Below, piece after piece: positions 36,220 through 47,569 of a DNA stretch of 64,000 nt. Position 1 is the first letter of the stretch, and every line of letters starts with the position of its first letter. The stretch comes from Allodiplogaster sudhausi (Eukaryota; Nematoda; Chromadorea; Rhabditida; Diplogasteridae), in the NCBI GenBank assembly GCA_945643635.1, contig CALZFC010000001.1:6054001-6118000 (forward strand). The letters are read 5' to 3'. Below the pieces are notes generated by a model, which saw only the letters and a list, made by a program, of their open reading frames with translations, was not told the DNA's origin and did not search any database. The position numbers and the translations under genes are program-made.

Positions 36220-36890
36220 AGAATGCCCAATTAAAAACTGCATTTCTGTAACGTCATTCATGCATATTTCATATTTCAAATTACAAGTTGTATTATTTCA
36301 AATTACGGAAATTCATTTATGGCTAGATTTAAGTGACGAGTTCACAGTCTCGGTCTTGACAACCCATACCAATCGCACTATTGAAACGATGCAGACTACA
36401 CATAAGACCGATTGTCGACTTGAATGCTCGACGAAGAGATGAAATAAAGTAGCTGTATGCGATATTCGCGCTCGTTGAAGTAATAGGCGTAAACCTCATC
36501 ACTTTTATGTAGTCTAGGATTTTTTTAAATATTAATATACTTGAATGAACTCGCCTTCCCCTACGGTCTTTTTTTGGGAGAATGCGTTCATGTCTATCAT
36601 GTCCATCAAAGAAAAGAAGAAGAAAAAAACCCGTGTGGTCAAAAACAGTCAAAGCTTACGATTTTATTGCATTTGCAGTGAAATAGCAGAGCAAATAACT
36701 AAAGTTGAAATACGAAATATAACTGTGATGAAGAATCTTCAATGGCTTTGAATCCTCCAATAGATATTATGCACTTGTCACAAGTAGTATACATTACAGC
36801 AAGATTATGCAGTATCAATCACAAGAGATAAACAAGCGATGTTTTAAGCCGAAACTGATAGAAAAATAAAATTTCGTCTTACTTAGATTC
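36220..36890. other. Intergenic, no gene seen
   Basis: Open frames on both strands here are short, overlap each other and lack splice context or recognisable motifs. Confidence 0.4.
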
Positions 36891-36895
36891 GCCAA

Positions 36896-38479
36896 TCACT
36901 GTCCAAGTATATTCCGTATTTCTGCCGTTGAAAGAACACGTGATTGGGAATCAGAATCGCTTTGCACTTCTGAGCTGCGGCTCCTTGATGCCAACAGAAG
37001 TCGTGCCTACAAAAATATTTTTAAAGATTACAAAATAAAATAAACAAGTATGTCTATCTAGGGAAATAATAAAAAGGGCCGCCTATCACAGCCTAAAATA
37101 CCGCAACATCAACGATCGATGAACGGCATCTATAAAAGTTTAATAAAAAGCACTAACCAGTCGAATCTGGTCTTGTTCTTCCTCGTCTCGTCGCTCTTCT
37201 TCAACTCGCATGAACTCGCGGCCGATCGCATTCTCGAGCTCGGTAATTCGAATCCGAAGAAGATCATTCGTGTCCATTAAAGGATCAGGGACCTGAACAG
37301 AGCCAGTCGATGGTCGATCTTACAGAGGTATTTCAATACAATGGCTATCAAAGAAACCACGAATGCTATTTGTGTAACCTTGCCGGTCACTTCTCGTTTT
37401 TGCAATATCACTCTCTGACTCTTTACACCTTTCTCTCTCTCTCTGTTCGACCTTCATTCTTTCTCCCTCTCTGACCGTCTGTCGCTCGTCTGTTCTCTCT
37501 TCTTTTTGTCCTTTTCCTCGTTCGTCGACCCTCTTGCTCTTCGATCTCAGATGTGCCAGAGCAGATTTAAGCTTTTCGATCTGCTTTTCAAGAAACTTGT
37601 TATCGTCCACAGGAGTGTCGGATGTCTGAACGAGATTTCTAATCGTTCATTTAAAAAAACTTCTAAACTTTGATTTCCTTTATGTAGACCAACCAGCTGT
37701 CCTACCTGGGGAACATCGGCCTGCTGAGTTTTGACAGCCAGAGCAGCATGTTCCTTTCCTTCATCACTCGCTTGTTGGATTATGATTGCGCTGTCGAGCC
37801 GTTCCCCCAGCTTGTCGTGGTTAATTTCGTCGAGGTTGAATTTGTTCCACTGCATCTGATGTTCCGAAGTATCCAACTGATGTTCAATTGTGTTGTGTTT
37901 TTCGGTCAGTTCGGGCAACTCTTGGCGTTTAATTTGTTCTGGAATCTTGATGCCTGGCTTCCCAGCTGTGACTTGAGACAGAGGCGTATGCTCGTTCTTC
38001 ATTGCAGTTCCTAGATCGCTTTTAATCTTCTTGACGTTTTGGAAGCACCAGGCGATTTTCTCAACGTTTGTAATCATGAGCTGTTCAAGCTCAGCAAGTG
38101 CTTCTGACACATCGATGAAGCCACGCTGATATCCCGATGAACCGCTCTTTTCCATATTAGCGAGAAGATCGCACATCTTGTCGAGCACTTCTCTGGCCCG
38201 ATGAAATTGCTCGACTCGGGCAATCAGCTTGTCTAGCGCGGCTTCGGCAGTCACAGAGACCTTTTCGAGTAAAACGTATTCAGTGTATTCGCTGCGTTTA
38301 CACGGCGACTCCAGTAGAAGACTTTGCGCTGCTCCCGTCTTCTTTGCAAGCTCCGCAAGGAAAGATGCGGCTGGGTAGAAGTCCTCGCTCTGCACGACAT
38401 CGTAGTAGATGCATAGTATCGTATCAAGCTCAGTATAACAATTCCCCAATCTCTGTCTATAGGTATCGTAGAACGTCAT
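36896..38479 (-). CDS. Coiled-coil family copy E
   Basis: The ATG at 38,477-38,479 opens MTFYDTYRQRLGNCYTELDT. The long exon contains DLLANMEKSGSSGYQRGFID, LSQVTAGKPGIKIPEQIKRQ and SAIIIQQASDEGKEHAALAV. Next come TSDTPVDDNKFLEKQIEKLK (about 37,500-37,625) and [20 protein letters not shown] (about 37,160-37,295). The last exon (36,896 to about 37,010) joins in phase 0 and reads ARLLLASRSRSSEVQSDSDS then STAEIRNILGQ and stop. The STxEIRNILG tail also appears at 49.2 kb and, interrupted, in copy H, so this is probably the ancestral C-terminus. Function unknown. Confidence 0.65.
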
Positions 38480-38924
38480 GAATGCTTGCCTCTGAAAAAA
38501 TATTATAATTAATATTTTTAGTTGGCGGTCAGAAGCATTTATCATAAATGCTTCTGACCCCCGCTTAATTGTTGGGCCATGACCAAAATTTAAGGTCTTG
38601 GCAATATATATTCATCATGAAATCACGTTATTAACGTACCTTATACGCAATAACACGCTTGGGAAACTTTTTTATTTATGGCCTAATAATTTGTTCCGAA
38701 GGATACCTGCTTACAAATTTGCAGTTCGATGGCCAAAATTGTTTAGGGTCAACCTGGGCATCTGCGGTCTCTACGTTTATGAATGGGTGATGATAAAGAA
38801 AGCCCATTTGCGTTCCTCATTATAACACATTTGAGCGATCATAATAAACATGGAATTTGAATCAATTAATCAAAGCAAATATCTCGCATTTATTTAAGAT
38901 TAATAATAACATATAAATAAAACG

Positions 38925-39165
38925 CAAAGAATGCAAGACAACGAGGAATTTGCGCTTTCTAGAAAGGAAATCAACTCAGAATGACCCTAACGAAGGTGAC
39001 TGAGGAACATCCCAGTAATTAGCACTGCCCCTTTCGAAGAGGTTATTTGGAGGGTGTGGACGACGCATGCGAATTTGCCCCATCTCACCATCAGACTTGC
39101 AGTTGATTCGTGGACTTCACGAGAGGGCAGAGAGGAGAGAAGAGATCACCCAATTACAACACCGT
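38925..39165 (-). promoter_or_regulatory. Conserved upstream block of copy E
   Basis: Contains 'cagaatgaccctaacgaagg' and 'gtgtggacgacgcatgcgaat' in the shared order, with the 'tcaattaatcaaagcaaatatct' sequence between it and the start codon. Confidence 0.5.
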
Positions 39166-39539
39166 AACGGCATTCATATTCATATTGTATTATTTCCAAT
39201 TAAGAAAAGGCTTCCTACTGCAGTTTCGGACAGCTCATTATTGAAGTTCGAAGCAAAATTATTTTGGCAAGTTTTAAAAATGCTCAAGTGTCGATCGTTT
39301 CACTCTATTTATTATTAAGCACCCAATAACAATGAACGTCTATTTTGCAAAAGCAAGCGATTCCTTGATTTTTTTTGTTGTTTTCGCTGTTTGATATCAT
39401 GTTGCGGAAGTAGACGGTCAGCTATGTACGTAATTCAGGAAATTTTTTATAGCATTTTCAATTAAAAGTTTTCTCCGAATGTGAGGCTTCCTTCAACGCC
39501 AAATTTTTAAATATGTACAGGATTTGGAAAGCACATCAG

Positions 39540-39860
39540 AATGGAATGCAACATAAGAACATGCACGCACGAACCAGTGCAGGTTGCCGACCATGAGAGG
39601 CACTTCATTGCAGCTCGGCAACATTTGGCACGAGCACAAGAATCAAGCCACCAGGGTTCACACTAATCGTCCTTCTGCCTCTTTCGTTTCCGCACGCTGG
39701 CCTTCCCTTTTTCCACCAAACATAACCGCCCCACTCTAGCCACACTTTGTGTATTCCATTAGGCAAGATTGTTGCAATTCCACAGGCATTCACCAATCTC
39801 TTACTGCCCAATCTCAGCCTCTTCCATTCATCAATCCTCGCCTTCCAGACCTACATACTC
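39540..39860. repeat. Duplicated spacer, partner at 49.56-49.80 kb
   Basis: 'gcagctcggcaacatttggca..acgaatc.. agggttcac.cta.tcgtcctt.ctgcc' matches 49,590-49,740 in the same orientation. It lies in both cases beyond a coiled-coil copy or remnant, showing that the duplication unit was longer than the gene. Confidence 0.6.
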
Positions 39861-40137
39861 TTCAGATTGGCTGTGAAGTTATCACGCAAAATATTGATTT
39901 TTTTTAACAAATGGGAGCATGGCATTAATATCCTGACAACACAACTACAAATTAAACAGTCGTCGCAGCGAATCTTCAATGTGTCCCAAGCAACGAGTCT
40001 CCAAATTTTCCATAAGATCAAAGGTGAGAAAATAGTGAGAAATGGTCAAGATGAGGAGAACAAATAAAGAGATCGGCAGAAAGGTGAGTACAACGATGGA
40101 GAGAAAGTGAGAAGAATCAGGGACACTGAGAAGCTTC

Positions 40138-41875
40138 CTAGCGTGTGAGCTTGAAGATCCTCTCGAACAGAGCTGTCTTCATCTCTCCCGAGAACTCGAC
40201 GTATTCTCGCTTTCCCTTCAGTGCCATCACCTCTTCGACCGTCTTCAGCGATTCCAGGCATAGGAACTAAAAAATACATAAAACAATCATTCTTGAAACT
40301 TTAATACGAAAAGCGAAGTTGTTGCATAGGTTTTTACAGATTTTGATATGAAAAGAAAAGGATTTTAAAGTATTAAAAAAAGCCCAAGCACGTACCTGAA
40401 GACGTCCGAGGTGGTACTTATCGGCGAGGAAAAGCTTCTTCTCGAATGGAATTCCGTTGCTCTCCGGCCCACAGAGGAACTGAGAGCAACCGCTTACCAC
40501 ATCTTCCATCATGAATCTGTCCCCGAGGCGGAGAAGGCACTCGACCGTCTTGGCTAGAATGAAATAGGTATGGCCACAGCAATTATATTTGTGTTATGCT
40601 TCTTTATTTATATTTAATTTTAAAAAAAATTATCATTTTTTTTTAACTGTTACCGCCTTGCGAGGTGGGTAGATGACGTGGAGAAGCTCAAGAAATTCTT
40701 CGAAGACAACCTTGTCAAGAATGACCTCCTTCTTGTCCTTTTCTACGGGGTCCTTGTAGAACTTCGCATAGAAGATGGGCGAGAGTGTAGACAGGAGCTT
40801 AAAAGATAAAAGATTCTTTTAATTTTTTTTATATAATTTAATCCGTTTGTAGATTGACTGAGTAATCTGAAATCTGAATGGGAAAAAATGAGAATGGAAA
40901 AAAGAAGTAATCTGGAAACACATAACTGTTTTCTGAATGTTTAAATAAGTTTTGTATCAAACGCGTATTAACTAGTAGGCAAAAACGACCTGCTTTCCGA
41001 CATGAAGGCGCTTATCTCCGACGAGGAGAACAATATCAGTGATGTTCGGCTGAGGGGTTGAGAAGTCGTTGAGAGGTGTTGATCTATGTATGTACATAGG
41101 AATAGAAGGTGAGATTACATTGACCCCTATGTATATCCGCACGATGTAACAAAGAAATCAAGCCAGAAATTTTTTTCTTTCCAAATTAAGTTAGTATAAT
41201 TAATTAGCGAATTAATACATCATAATGATAAATATGAAAGAAAAAGCCAACTCTACGCCGATGACATCCTTCACGGTAATCGAAGCCTCGATGGCAATTC
41301 CGTCATCACTTCTGATGAAGCCATTCTCCGAGTTGAGGACGTCGTCGCAGATCATAAACGAGGCAATTCCTTCCTTGTCTTCGTTGAATTTGAACATTCT
41401 TGACAACTGAAAAAGCGAGCAAGAAATAATGAGAGTGGCGGGGGGGGGAGGGTATAATTTTAAGCTTTAATATAATTTGACGCATGTGCTCCCTAACCGT
41501 TTTGGAGTACGCCTTATGGCCGGCCTTTTGCGCCAGAAGAGTGAAGGTTAATTTGCTGTCGCAGCTCCAATCAGTTTCCTTGCTTTCCGAGTTGCAAAAG
41601 ATGAACACGGACAACATCTTCACATTGCCAGTACGCACCGAGCATTCAGCGTTCACGCACAAGTGCCTGCAATGGGCTGTCTGGTGACCTTGAAATTGTT
41701 TGAAATCGATTGAACAGCAAATGGTGCTAAATATGAGGATTCGCAAGCGAATATATTTTCTTTAAAAGTCACGTATGTACCAGGGCAGACCAGCGATCCA
41801 GATTCTGGACGACTCGACACTCTGCTTCAGCTCGGTCAGCATCGGCACGTCCAGACGAATCAAACCGCCGGCCAT
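40138..41875 (-). CDS. MATH-BTB (BATH-type) protein
   Basis: The likely start is at 41,873-41,875 (MAGGLIRLDVPMLTELKQSV then ESSRIWIAGLPW). The MATH domain continues in VKMLSVFIFCNSESKETDWS, CDSKLTFTLLAQKAGHKAYS (about 41,500-41,695) and DDVLNSENGFIRSDDGIAIE (about 41,240-41,405). The BTB fold follows: NITDIVLLVGDKRLHVGKQV (about 40,985-41,080), LLSTLSPIFYAKFYKDPVEK, FEEFLELLHVIYPPRKA (about 40,655-40,800) and VECLLRLGDRFMMEDV, KKLFLADKYHLGRLQ (about 40,395-40,560). The stop is at 40,138-40,140. BATH proteins are usually substrate adaptors of Cullin-3 ubiquitin ligases and are greatly expanded in nematodes. The start is uncertain: the frame begins late in a normal MATH domain, so an upstream exon may exist. 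Confidence 0.8.
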
Positions 41876-41889
41876 TGGAGACACGGCAT

Positions 41890-42642
41890 GAGCCACTAGA
41901 AAAACTTTCCTTATTATTTAATTCATATGCCGCAAATGAATTGTTAAAAGTGGGGCTAGAAATGTGTTTAGATACATGTTGAGAATGATGACTTATGAAC
42001 AACTAATAATTAACTTATAAACTGTTGGACGTCTGCATGTTCTCCTGTTATACATAGAATACCCAGTACAGTGTCCAACGAGGTAGGAAAATGAAACCGA
42101 AAAATATATGACCGAGTCAAAAATCGCAGTGTTTAGCAATCACCCAAATCCTTGATACCTCATAAAGCCATGGATGCAATAAGGCTACCAAATCTGAAAA
42201 AGTCTACTAATTACATATCACTAGCGTTAAGCAAAACTGTTTTTGAAACGCACAGCATCACTTCAAGGAATTCAACTAAACCTTCTATCCAATAACTACT
42301 TAAAGATGATCCGACAAGCAGAAAAAATCTTAATATATAACGAATGGAGGGCCTATTTTTTTTTTAGAATCATTAACGCTCTCCGAATCAATTCGTGAAT
42401 AACGTTGGGGTATTAGTGTGGAATCTTCGTAAATATCGCAGCGGATTTACTTTTTATTGCCATTTTATGTATGCTATCATGTAGTTTTTCCAGCTTTTTT
42501 CCCCGAAACTGTTGTTGTTATCTTTCTCTCAAACAGTCTGCTACACAATCTCCTTCACTCTCATGCTTGGTCTGTTCCTCGTTCGCGGGGTACTAATAAC
42601 TTTTAGCACTTAATGAAAGAGGCTACTTCATTCACTCAATCC

Positions 42643-42673
<31 letters not shown>

Positions 42674-42740
42674 TTCTCGTTCTGGCTCTCTCGCAGTGCT
42701 TTCGTAGCTATCCTCTGTATCAGGTCAACCAATTACCTCG
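41890..42740. other. Intergenic with (CT)n tract
   Basis: No supported gene. A CT microsatellite runs 42,642-42,668 and polypyrimidine sequence continues to 42,700. Confidence 0.45.
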
Positions 42741-42752
42741 ATTTTCCGAACG

Positions 42753-44361
42753 TCACATTACGCAGCGTTTGGCCTCGTAGTGACCAAAACAGCAGTGAAA
42801 TAGAAAAGAATTGCAATAACCATGACAAGAGTCGATAATGTAGCTAACCTGTAACCCGTGGTGATATAGTCGTAACCGTCGGTTGTACCTGGAAGTAAAG
42901 TAGTGGAGAGGGAGAGAGAGAGAGTAAGTCAGTTTTGCAACGCAAGAAACGGCATCTATGAAAGCGAAATAAAAAGCATTTACCAGACGATTGTCTTCTT
43001 GTACTTGCTCCTCCTGTCGCTCTTCTTCAGCACGCAAGACCTCGCGGGCGATTGCGTGCTCGAGCTCGGAAATCCGTATACGAAGATGATCATTTACATC
43101 CATTGAACGATCAGGGTCCTGAACAAAAAGAGATATTGCTTCAAGCCAGTCGATGGTCGATCTAACAGTGGTATCGCTAAAGAAAGATAATAGCTGTCAG
43201 AGGAAAGCAGATATTCTTTATCCTTTTGCTCTGTTACTCTCTACCCTCTACATACTATCTCTCTCTCTCTCTCTATTCGTACGAGCTTCATTCTTTCTTG
43301 CTCTGTGCTCTCTCTCACTCTCTGCACTCACTGACCTGTTGTCGCTTCGCCGTTCTCTCTTCTTCTTGTCCTCTTCCGCGCTCATCGACCCTGCTCTTCG
43401 ACCTCAGGCGAGCCAGCGCAGATTCAAGCTTTTCAATCTGCTTCTCAAGAAACTTGCGCGCTTCATCGTCCACAATAATATCAGATGTCTAAAGGAGATT
43501 ACTCTTCACATCACCTCTCGTTTTATCACACTGTCTCTCTCTCTCTCTCTCTTTCTCTCTTTCTCTCTAAACCTTGATAGCCTCGACGAATAACAGCTGT
43601 GCTGTCTGGGAAGCATTGCTCAGCTGATTATTGACGACCAGGGCAGCTAGTTCTTTTTCCTCATCACTTGCTTGTTGGATTATGATTGCTCTGTCGATTC
43701 GTTCCCGTAGCTTGTCGAGGTTGACTTCGCCGAGGTTGATTTTGTTAAATTCAGTCGGAAATTGAGAAGTATCCAACTGATGTTTAACAAAATTGAATTT
43801 TTCGGTGAGTTCGGGCAACTCTTGGCGCATAATTTGTCCTAGAATGTCGATACCAGGTTTCCCAGCAATGACTTGAGATAGACGCGTTTGATCATTCTCC
43901 ACCGCAGTCACTATATCATTGATAATCTCGTTGCGTTTCTTCGCAACGTTTTGAATGGCAAAGAGCACGCGGAAATTCCCCAAGTTGTTATTCATGAAAC
44001 ATGGAATTTCTCCTAGCTTGACAATTGCTTCGTTCAGATCGATTAAGTCACTCTTATATCCCGATGATCCTCCATTTTGCAGACGAGCGAGCAGATCGCG
44101 CTGATGCTCGAGTACTTCACGGAGCCATTCGTCGAGGAGATCACGTAGCTTGACCAGTGCGGCTTCGGCACGCAAGATGCGCTCGTTGAAAGAGAAGCAT
44201 TCGTACCCTTTGCTACGGAGTTCTGTGTTTAGCATTCTAGCTTCAGTCGTCTTCTTTTCGAGCTCAGTAAGGACAGAAGCGATGTTCTCTTTCTGCCCCA
44301 CATTGCTTCTTAGTAGAGTTGCAAGCTCTTCTTCACACTTCTTTGCTCTGTTCCAGTCCAT
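42753..44361 (-). CDS. Coiled-coil family copy F
   Basis: The ATG at 44,359-44,361 opens MDWNRAKKCEEELATLLRSN. Family blocks include [40 protein letters not shown] and RAIIIQQASDEEKELAALVV. Then come TSDIIVDDEARKFLEKQIEK (about 43,340-43,490) and NDHLRIRISELEHAIAREVL (about 42,985-43,120). The last exon differs from the other copies: three nearby acceptors (around 42,845-42,890) give different tails, one of which ends at 42,753. A strongly hydrophobic stretch, LATLSTLVMVIAILFYFTAV, is open here but out of the phase I infer. A membrane-anchored product is possible but unproven. Confidence 0.6.
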
Positions 44362-44589
44362 GAATGCTTGACTCTGCAAAATATTATTTTTAAAACTTTT
44401 TCGCGTGTACACGGTTATTAAAAATGTTAGCATTTTTTTGCAGTTATAAGTGCGTTACATGTGTATGCATGAGTGATTACAAAGAACGGTTAATCATTAT
44501 AACACATATGATCGGAAAAAATAGACTTTGGATCGGTCAATCAAATTAAATATCTCTTTTATTTAAATAATAATAACAATAAAAATAAA

Positions 44590-44800
44590 GACGAAGAAGA
44601 ATTTGTCGCTCTCTAGAAGCGATGATCTGCTCAGAATGACCCGGACGAAGGTGGCTGAGGGACATTCGTTATAATTAGCCCCGCCTTCTTTCAAACAGCT
44701 TCTTAAGAGGGTGTGGACGACGCGTGATAATTTGCCCAATCGCGAGATCTCTCTGACCTTTGTCGACTTCGCGAGAGTGCAGAGAGGAGAGAAGAGAACA
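44590..44800 (-). promoter_or_regulatory. Conserved upstream block of copy F
   Basis: Contains 'cagaatgacccggacgaagg' and 'gtgtggacgacgcgtgataat', spaced as in the other copies. Confidence 0.5.
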
Positions 44801-45234
44801 TTAGTGTATCCACATGTGAAAAGAGCACATCGGGTCGCTCATGAAGAAACACATCATTGACTTTTGACTCTAGGACATGGCTCACTGAGATTTAATACAC
44901 TTCATTCTCAACCCAAAAAAAATTCCTTACTGAGCAGTACTCGTGATTTCTCTAGTTTTACTTGTCACTGACGTAAACACAAAACAGCCATTGATATTTG
45001 CTTGTTCTCACCCCATGAAGCAGGAGATAGAAGGGTTTCCCTGCTTTTAATTAGACATTCTACTTTCAAAAAATCATAAAAGTTTGCCAATAATATATTT
45101 GCAATTACCTAATTACAATTTTTCCCTCATCATTAAGGGTGAAAACATGCGAAATAATGCAAAATTAGCACTTTGCAAATGTGCTCAACACAACACACTT
45201 AAAAGCAAACTAGAGCTCCCAATGGTGCCCTTAA

Positions 45235-45414
45235 AGGAGGGCGATCACCGAAAAATATTTAATGCAGGTTCGAATTGCCGCGTCTGCCCTGTGATTCCTC
45301 ACTCTCATTCGCACTTGCTATTTCGCAGGTTGCACAAACCCGCTGCGTGCAAATAGCACGAGTGCAAAAAAAAAATTTTGAACTATCACATAATTTTTCG
45401 GTGATCGCCCTCCT
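45235..45414. mobile_element. 180-bp MITE with TTAA target duplication
   Basis: The element starts AGGAGGGCGATCACCG and ends with its exact reverse complement. The terminal inverted repeat is about 22 bases and both ends are flanked by TTAA (45,231-45,234 and 45,415-45,418). TTAA duplication is the hallmark of piggyBac-type transposition, so this is probably a nonautonomous piggyBac-like MITE. It has no coding capacity. Related, degraded copies lie at 19,030-19,135 and 34,628-34,694. Confidence 0.85.
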
Positions 45415-45473
45415 TTAATATTTCTGATTGAATTTCTCAGCATTTTCAAAGAAAAAAAATCAGTCATGTCAAC

Positions 45474-45568
45474 AAGGGTGGCCGGGGGCCGAAAATATCC
45501 GGCCTCGCGAACGGCCCCCGATTTCAGCCCTGGCCCCGGTGGCCAGGGGCCGGCCACCCCTGCATGTC
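45474..45568. repeat. GC-rich imperfect palindrome
   Basis: About 95 bases dominated by ggggccgg and ccggcccc words, with 'gggtggccggg' near the start and 'ggccggccaccc' at the end in inverted orientation. It stands out sharply from the AT-rich surroundings and lies directly 5' of the duplicated EGF exon. A second GC-rich tract with similar words is at 47,334-47,440, on the other side of the duplicate. Confidence 0.6.
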
Positions 45569-45609
45569 AATTGTTTCCGAATTCCTATAATTTTGCAAAA
45601 TTTATTCAG

Positions 45610-47015
45610 ATATCAACGAATGCGACGAGAAGCTCGCGATATGCGACCCACACTCACCATGCGTGAATCTCAACGGCAGCTACAGATGCGAGTGTGGCGA
45701 GGGCCGCTGCTCCTTCGCTGACGGGGCCAATCGGACTGCGGGTGCGTCATGATGTAAAGTTTTATATGCATATACAGTACCGCTCGCTATGACCGTGAGT
45801 TCAAAATAATTTTTTTTAATGTATACTAAGCAACACACATCTTAATTTCAATTGCGCAGGAGCGTCAGCGAGTAGTGAATGCCCGTGCTCAGTAATCTAT
45901 AACGAGAGGATTCCAGAGATCTACGACAACCTCTGTTACAGTTAGCGTGGTCACCATTTTTTTCTCATGTGCAATTCCTTGGCACTTTCCATTCGATGTG
46001 AATTGCTACTGTGATGCATCGCATTGATATCGTTTTTATATTTTACTCACTTTTCTCACACCGTCCAATTCATTCCTCCTTTTCTCCGTAACCACTCATC
46101 TCATTCTATCTATATATAAAAAAAATCATTAATCTATGTTATCTAAAGGTTGGCCTATGTACATAAATATGTATCGAATGTAATAGCATCATCATATTTC
46201 CGTTTTATTTTTTTTCTCTATGTTAAGCTAATACAAAATCAAGTATCGTAGCACAAACGATGTGAGCACTTTAGTGGACTCAGAAGAAATTATTGAGCCT
46301 GTCGATGCGATATATCCGACCTAAAAGAGCTATTGAAAGCCTCTCTTCCTCCCGGGAGTCCTGCGCCGGTGATAGTTCCGAATGCGACCTTGTACTTGGG
46401 CGCAGTCGACGTCTACTGGAAACCCAATGACGTCATGATCCGCTTCACGGCAGAATGCTATCAGCAACAATGGAGCTTGCCGGGGCATTGTAAGATTTAG
46501 TATTTTATTTTATTATAATTAAATTCAAATTTAAAGTAAATTAATTTTAATTTTAGTTTTTTAAATTAATTTTAATTCTTAATTTTTTCACTAGACTAGC
46601 CTTTTTCGCTCTTGACAAGAAGATCCAGATGTAAAAGCATATTATTAAATACAACTGGAAGTATGACAGTATAGAGAAGCAACCCTGAAAATTTCATAGA
46701 CTTTCATCTACTTTTTAAGATAAATATGCATGAAATGCCTTTCTTTTCACGCTACACTAACAGTGCGAACAAGTATAAAAAGAATATCTGAAGTTATCGA
46801 TAAATTTTCCGTCTTTTTAGCACAATTGTAACACAACTGTGCTGCACGGCTGGAAGGCGTCGCGTGTCGCGTACGCGCCCTTCGAGCGCATGGAGCTGAA
46901 TTGCACGCTCGTCGAAGGAGACAGGCCGCCAATCGACGTTGTCGCCATGTGCGGCCGTGAATGCGATCCGGTCAGCCTGCTGCCCGCCTGCGCGCCCGAG
47001 TCCGAGCCTCGTCAG
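45610..47015 (+). pseudogene. Inverted partial duplicate of the large membrane-protein gene
   Basis: Three plus-strand exons match minus-strand exons at 13.9-15.7 kb in the same transcript order. They are the EGF-CA exon (45,610-45,741: DINECDEKLAICDPHSPC, VNLNGSYRCECGEG), a sushi exon (about 46,325-46,491: PGSPAPVIVPNATLYLGAVD, VYWKPNDVMIRFTAEC) and a second one (about 46,822-47,014: HGWKASRVAYAPFERMELNC, EGDRPPIDVVAMC). The protein-level match is high and all three frames are still open with splice sites. No start, signal peptide or further exons are seen, so it cannot make the full protein alone. It is a young segmental duplicate, inverted and moved about 31 kb. Confidence 0.8.
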
Positions 47016-47333
47016 TGGGACACATTTAATATTTTGCATTCCTCCAAAAATAAAGCATTTCATTTGGATGTCAACTGGCCAAACATTTGTGGACCAGCCT
47101 GGTGCACATTGGGTCAAAACTTCTCGCTACACCTGGTCTTTGGACCTTGGGACTATGGGCCCGGCCGTTATGCCCGACTTTAACACAAATTGGGGCAAAA
47201 AAATATTTCAAGTAAAAGCATTCTACCATAATTTTCTGGTATACCTAATTAAAGGAGCGGTAAAATGGGTAAAATACATATCACATCTAATGAATCTGTT
47301 GATCAATAAAAAATTTCTCGACTCTAAAGGATC

Positions 47334-47440
47334 TACGGGCCGGCCAAAGACACTGCAGACCAGGCATGGCCCGGGCACACGGAATGTTGGCCCACCTTCC
47401 CATTGGGCCGGGCAGAGTTGGGTCGGGCCAGGCTGTTAAA
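47334..47440. repeat. GC-rich gggcc tract
   Basis: Repeated cgggccgg and ggcccggg words over about 105 bases, echoing 45,474-45,568. The stretch 47,085-47,180 carries similar words. Together they bracket the inverted duplicate. Confidence 0.45.
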
Positions 47441-47569
47441 GTCTCTGCGCGCGGTGACATACATATTTAAGGAAATTTCTTTGGTTGATGGGTTGCCAAA
47501 GAAGAGCCATAGCTAACAGAGGAAATGTGGAAGCCATTTTTTATGCACTCTCTCACTCTCTGCCCTTCT

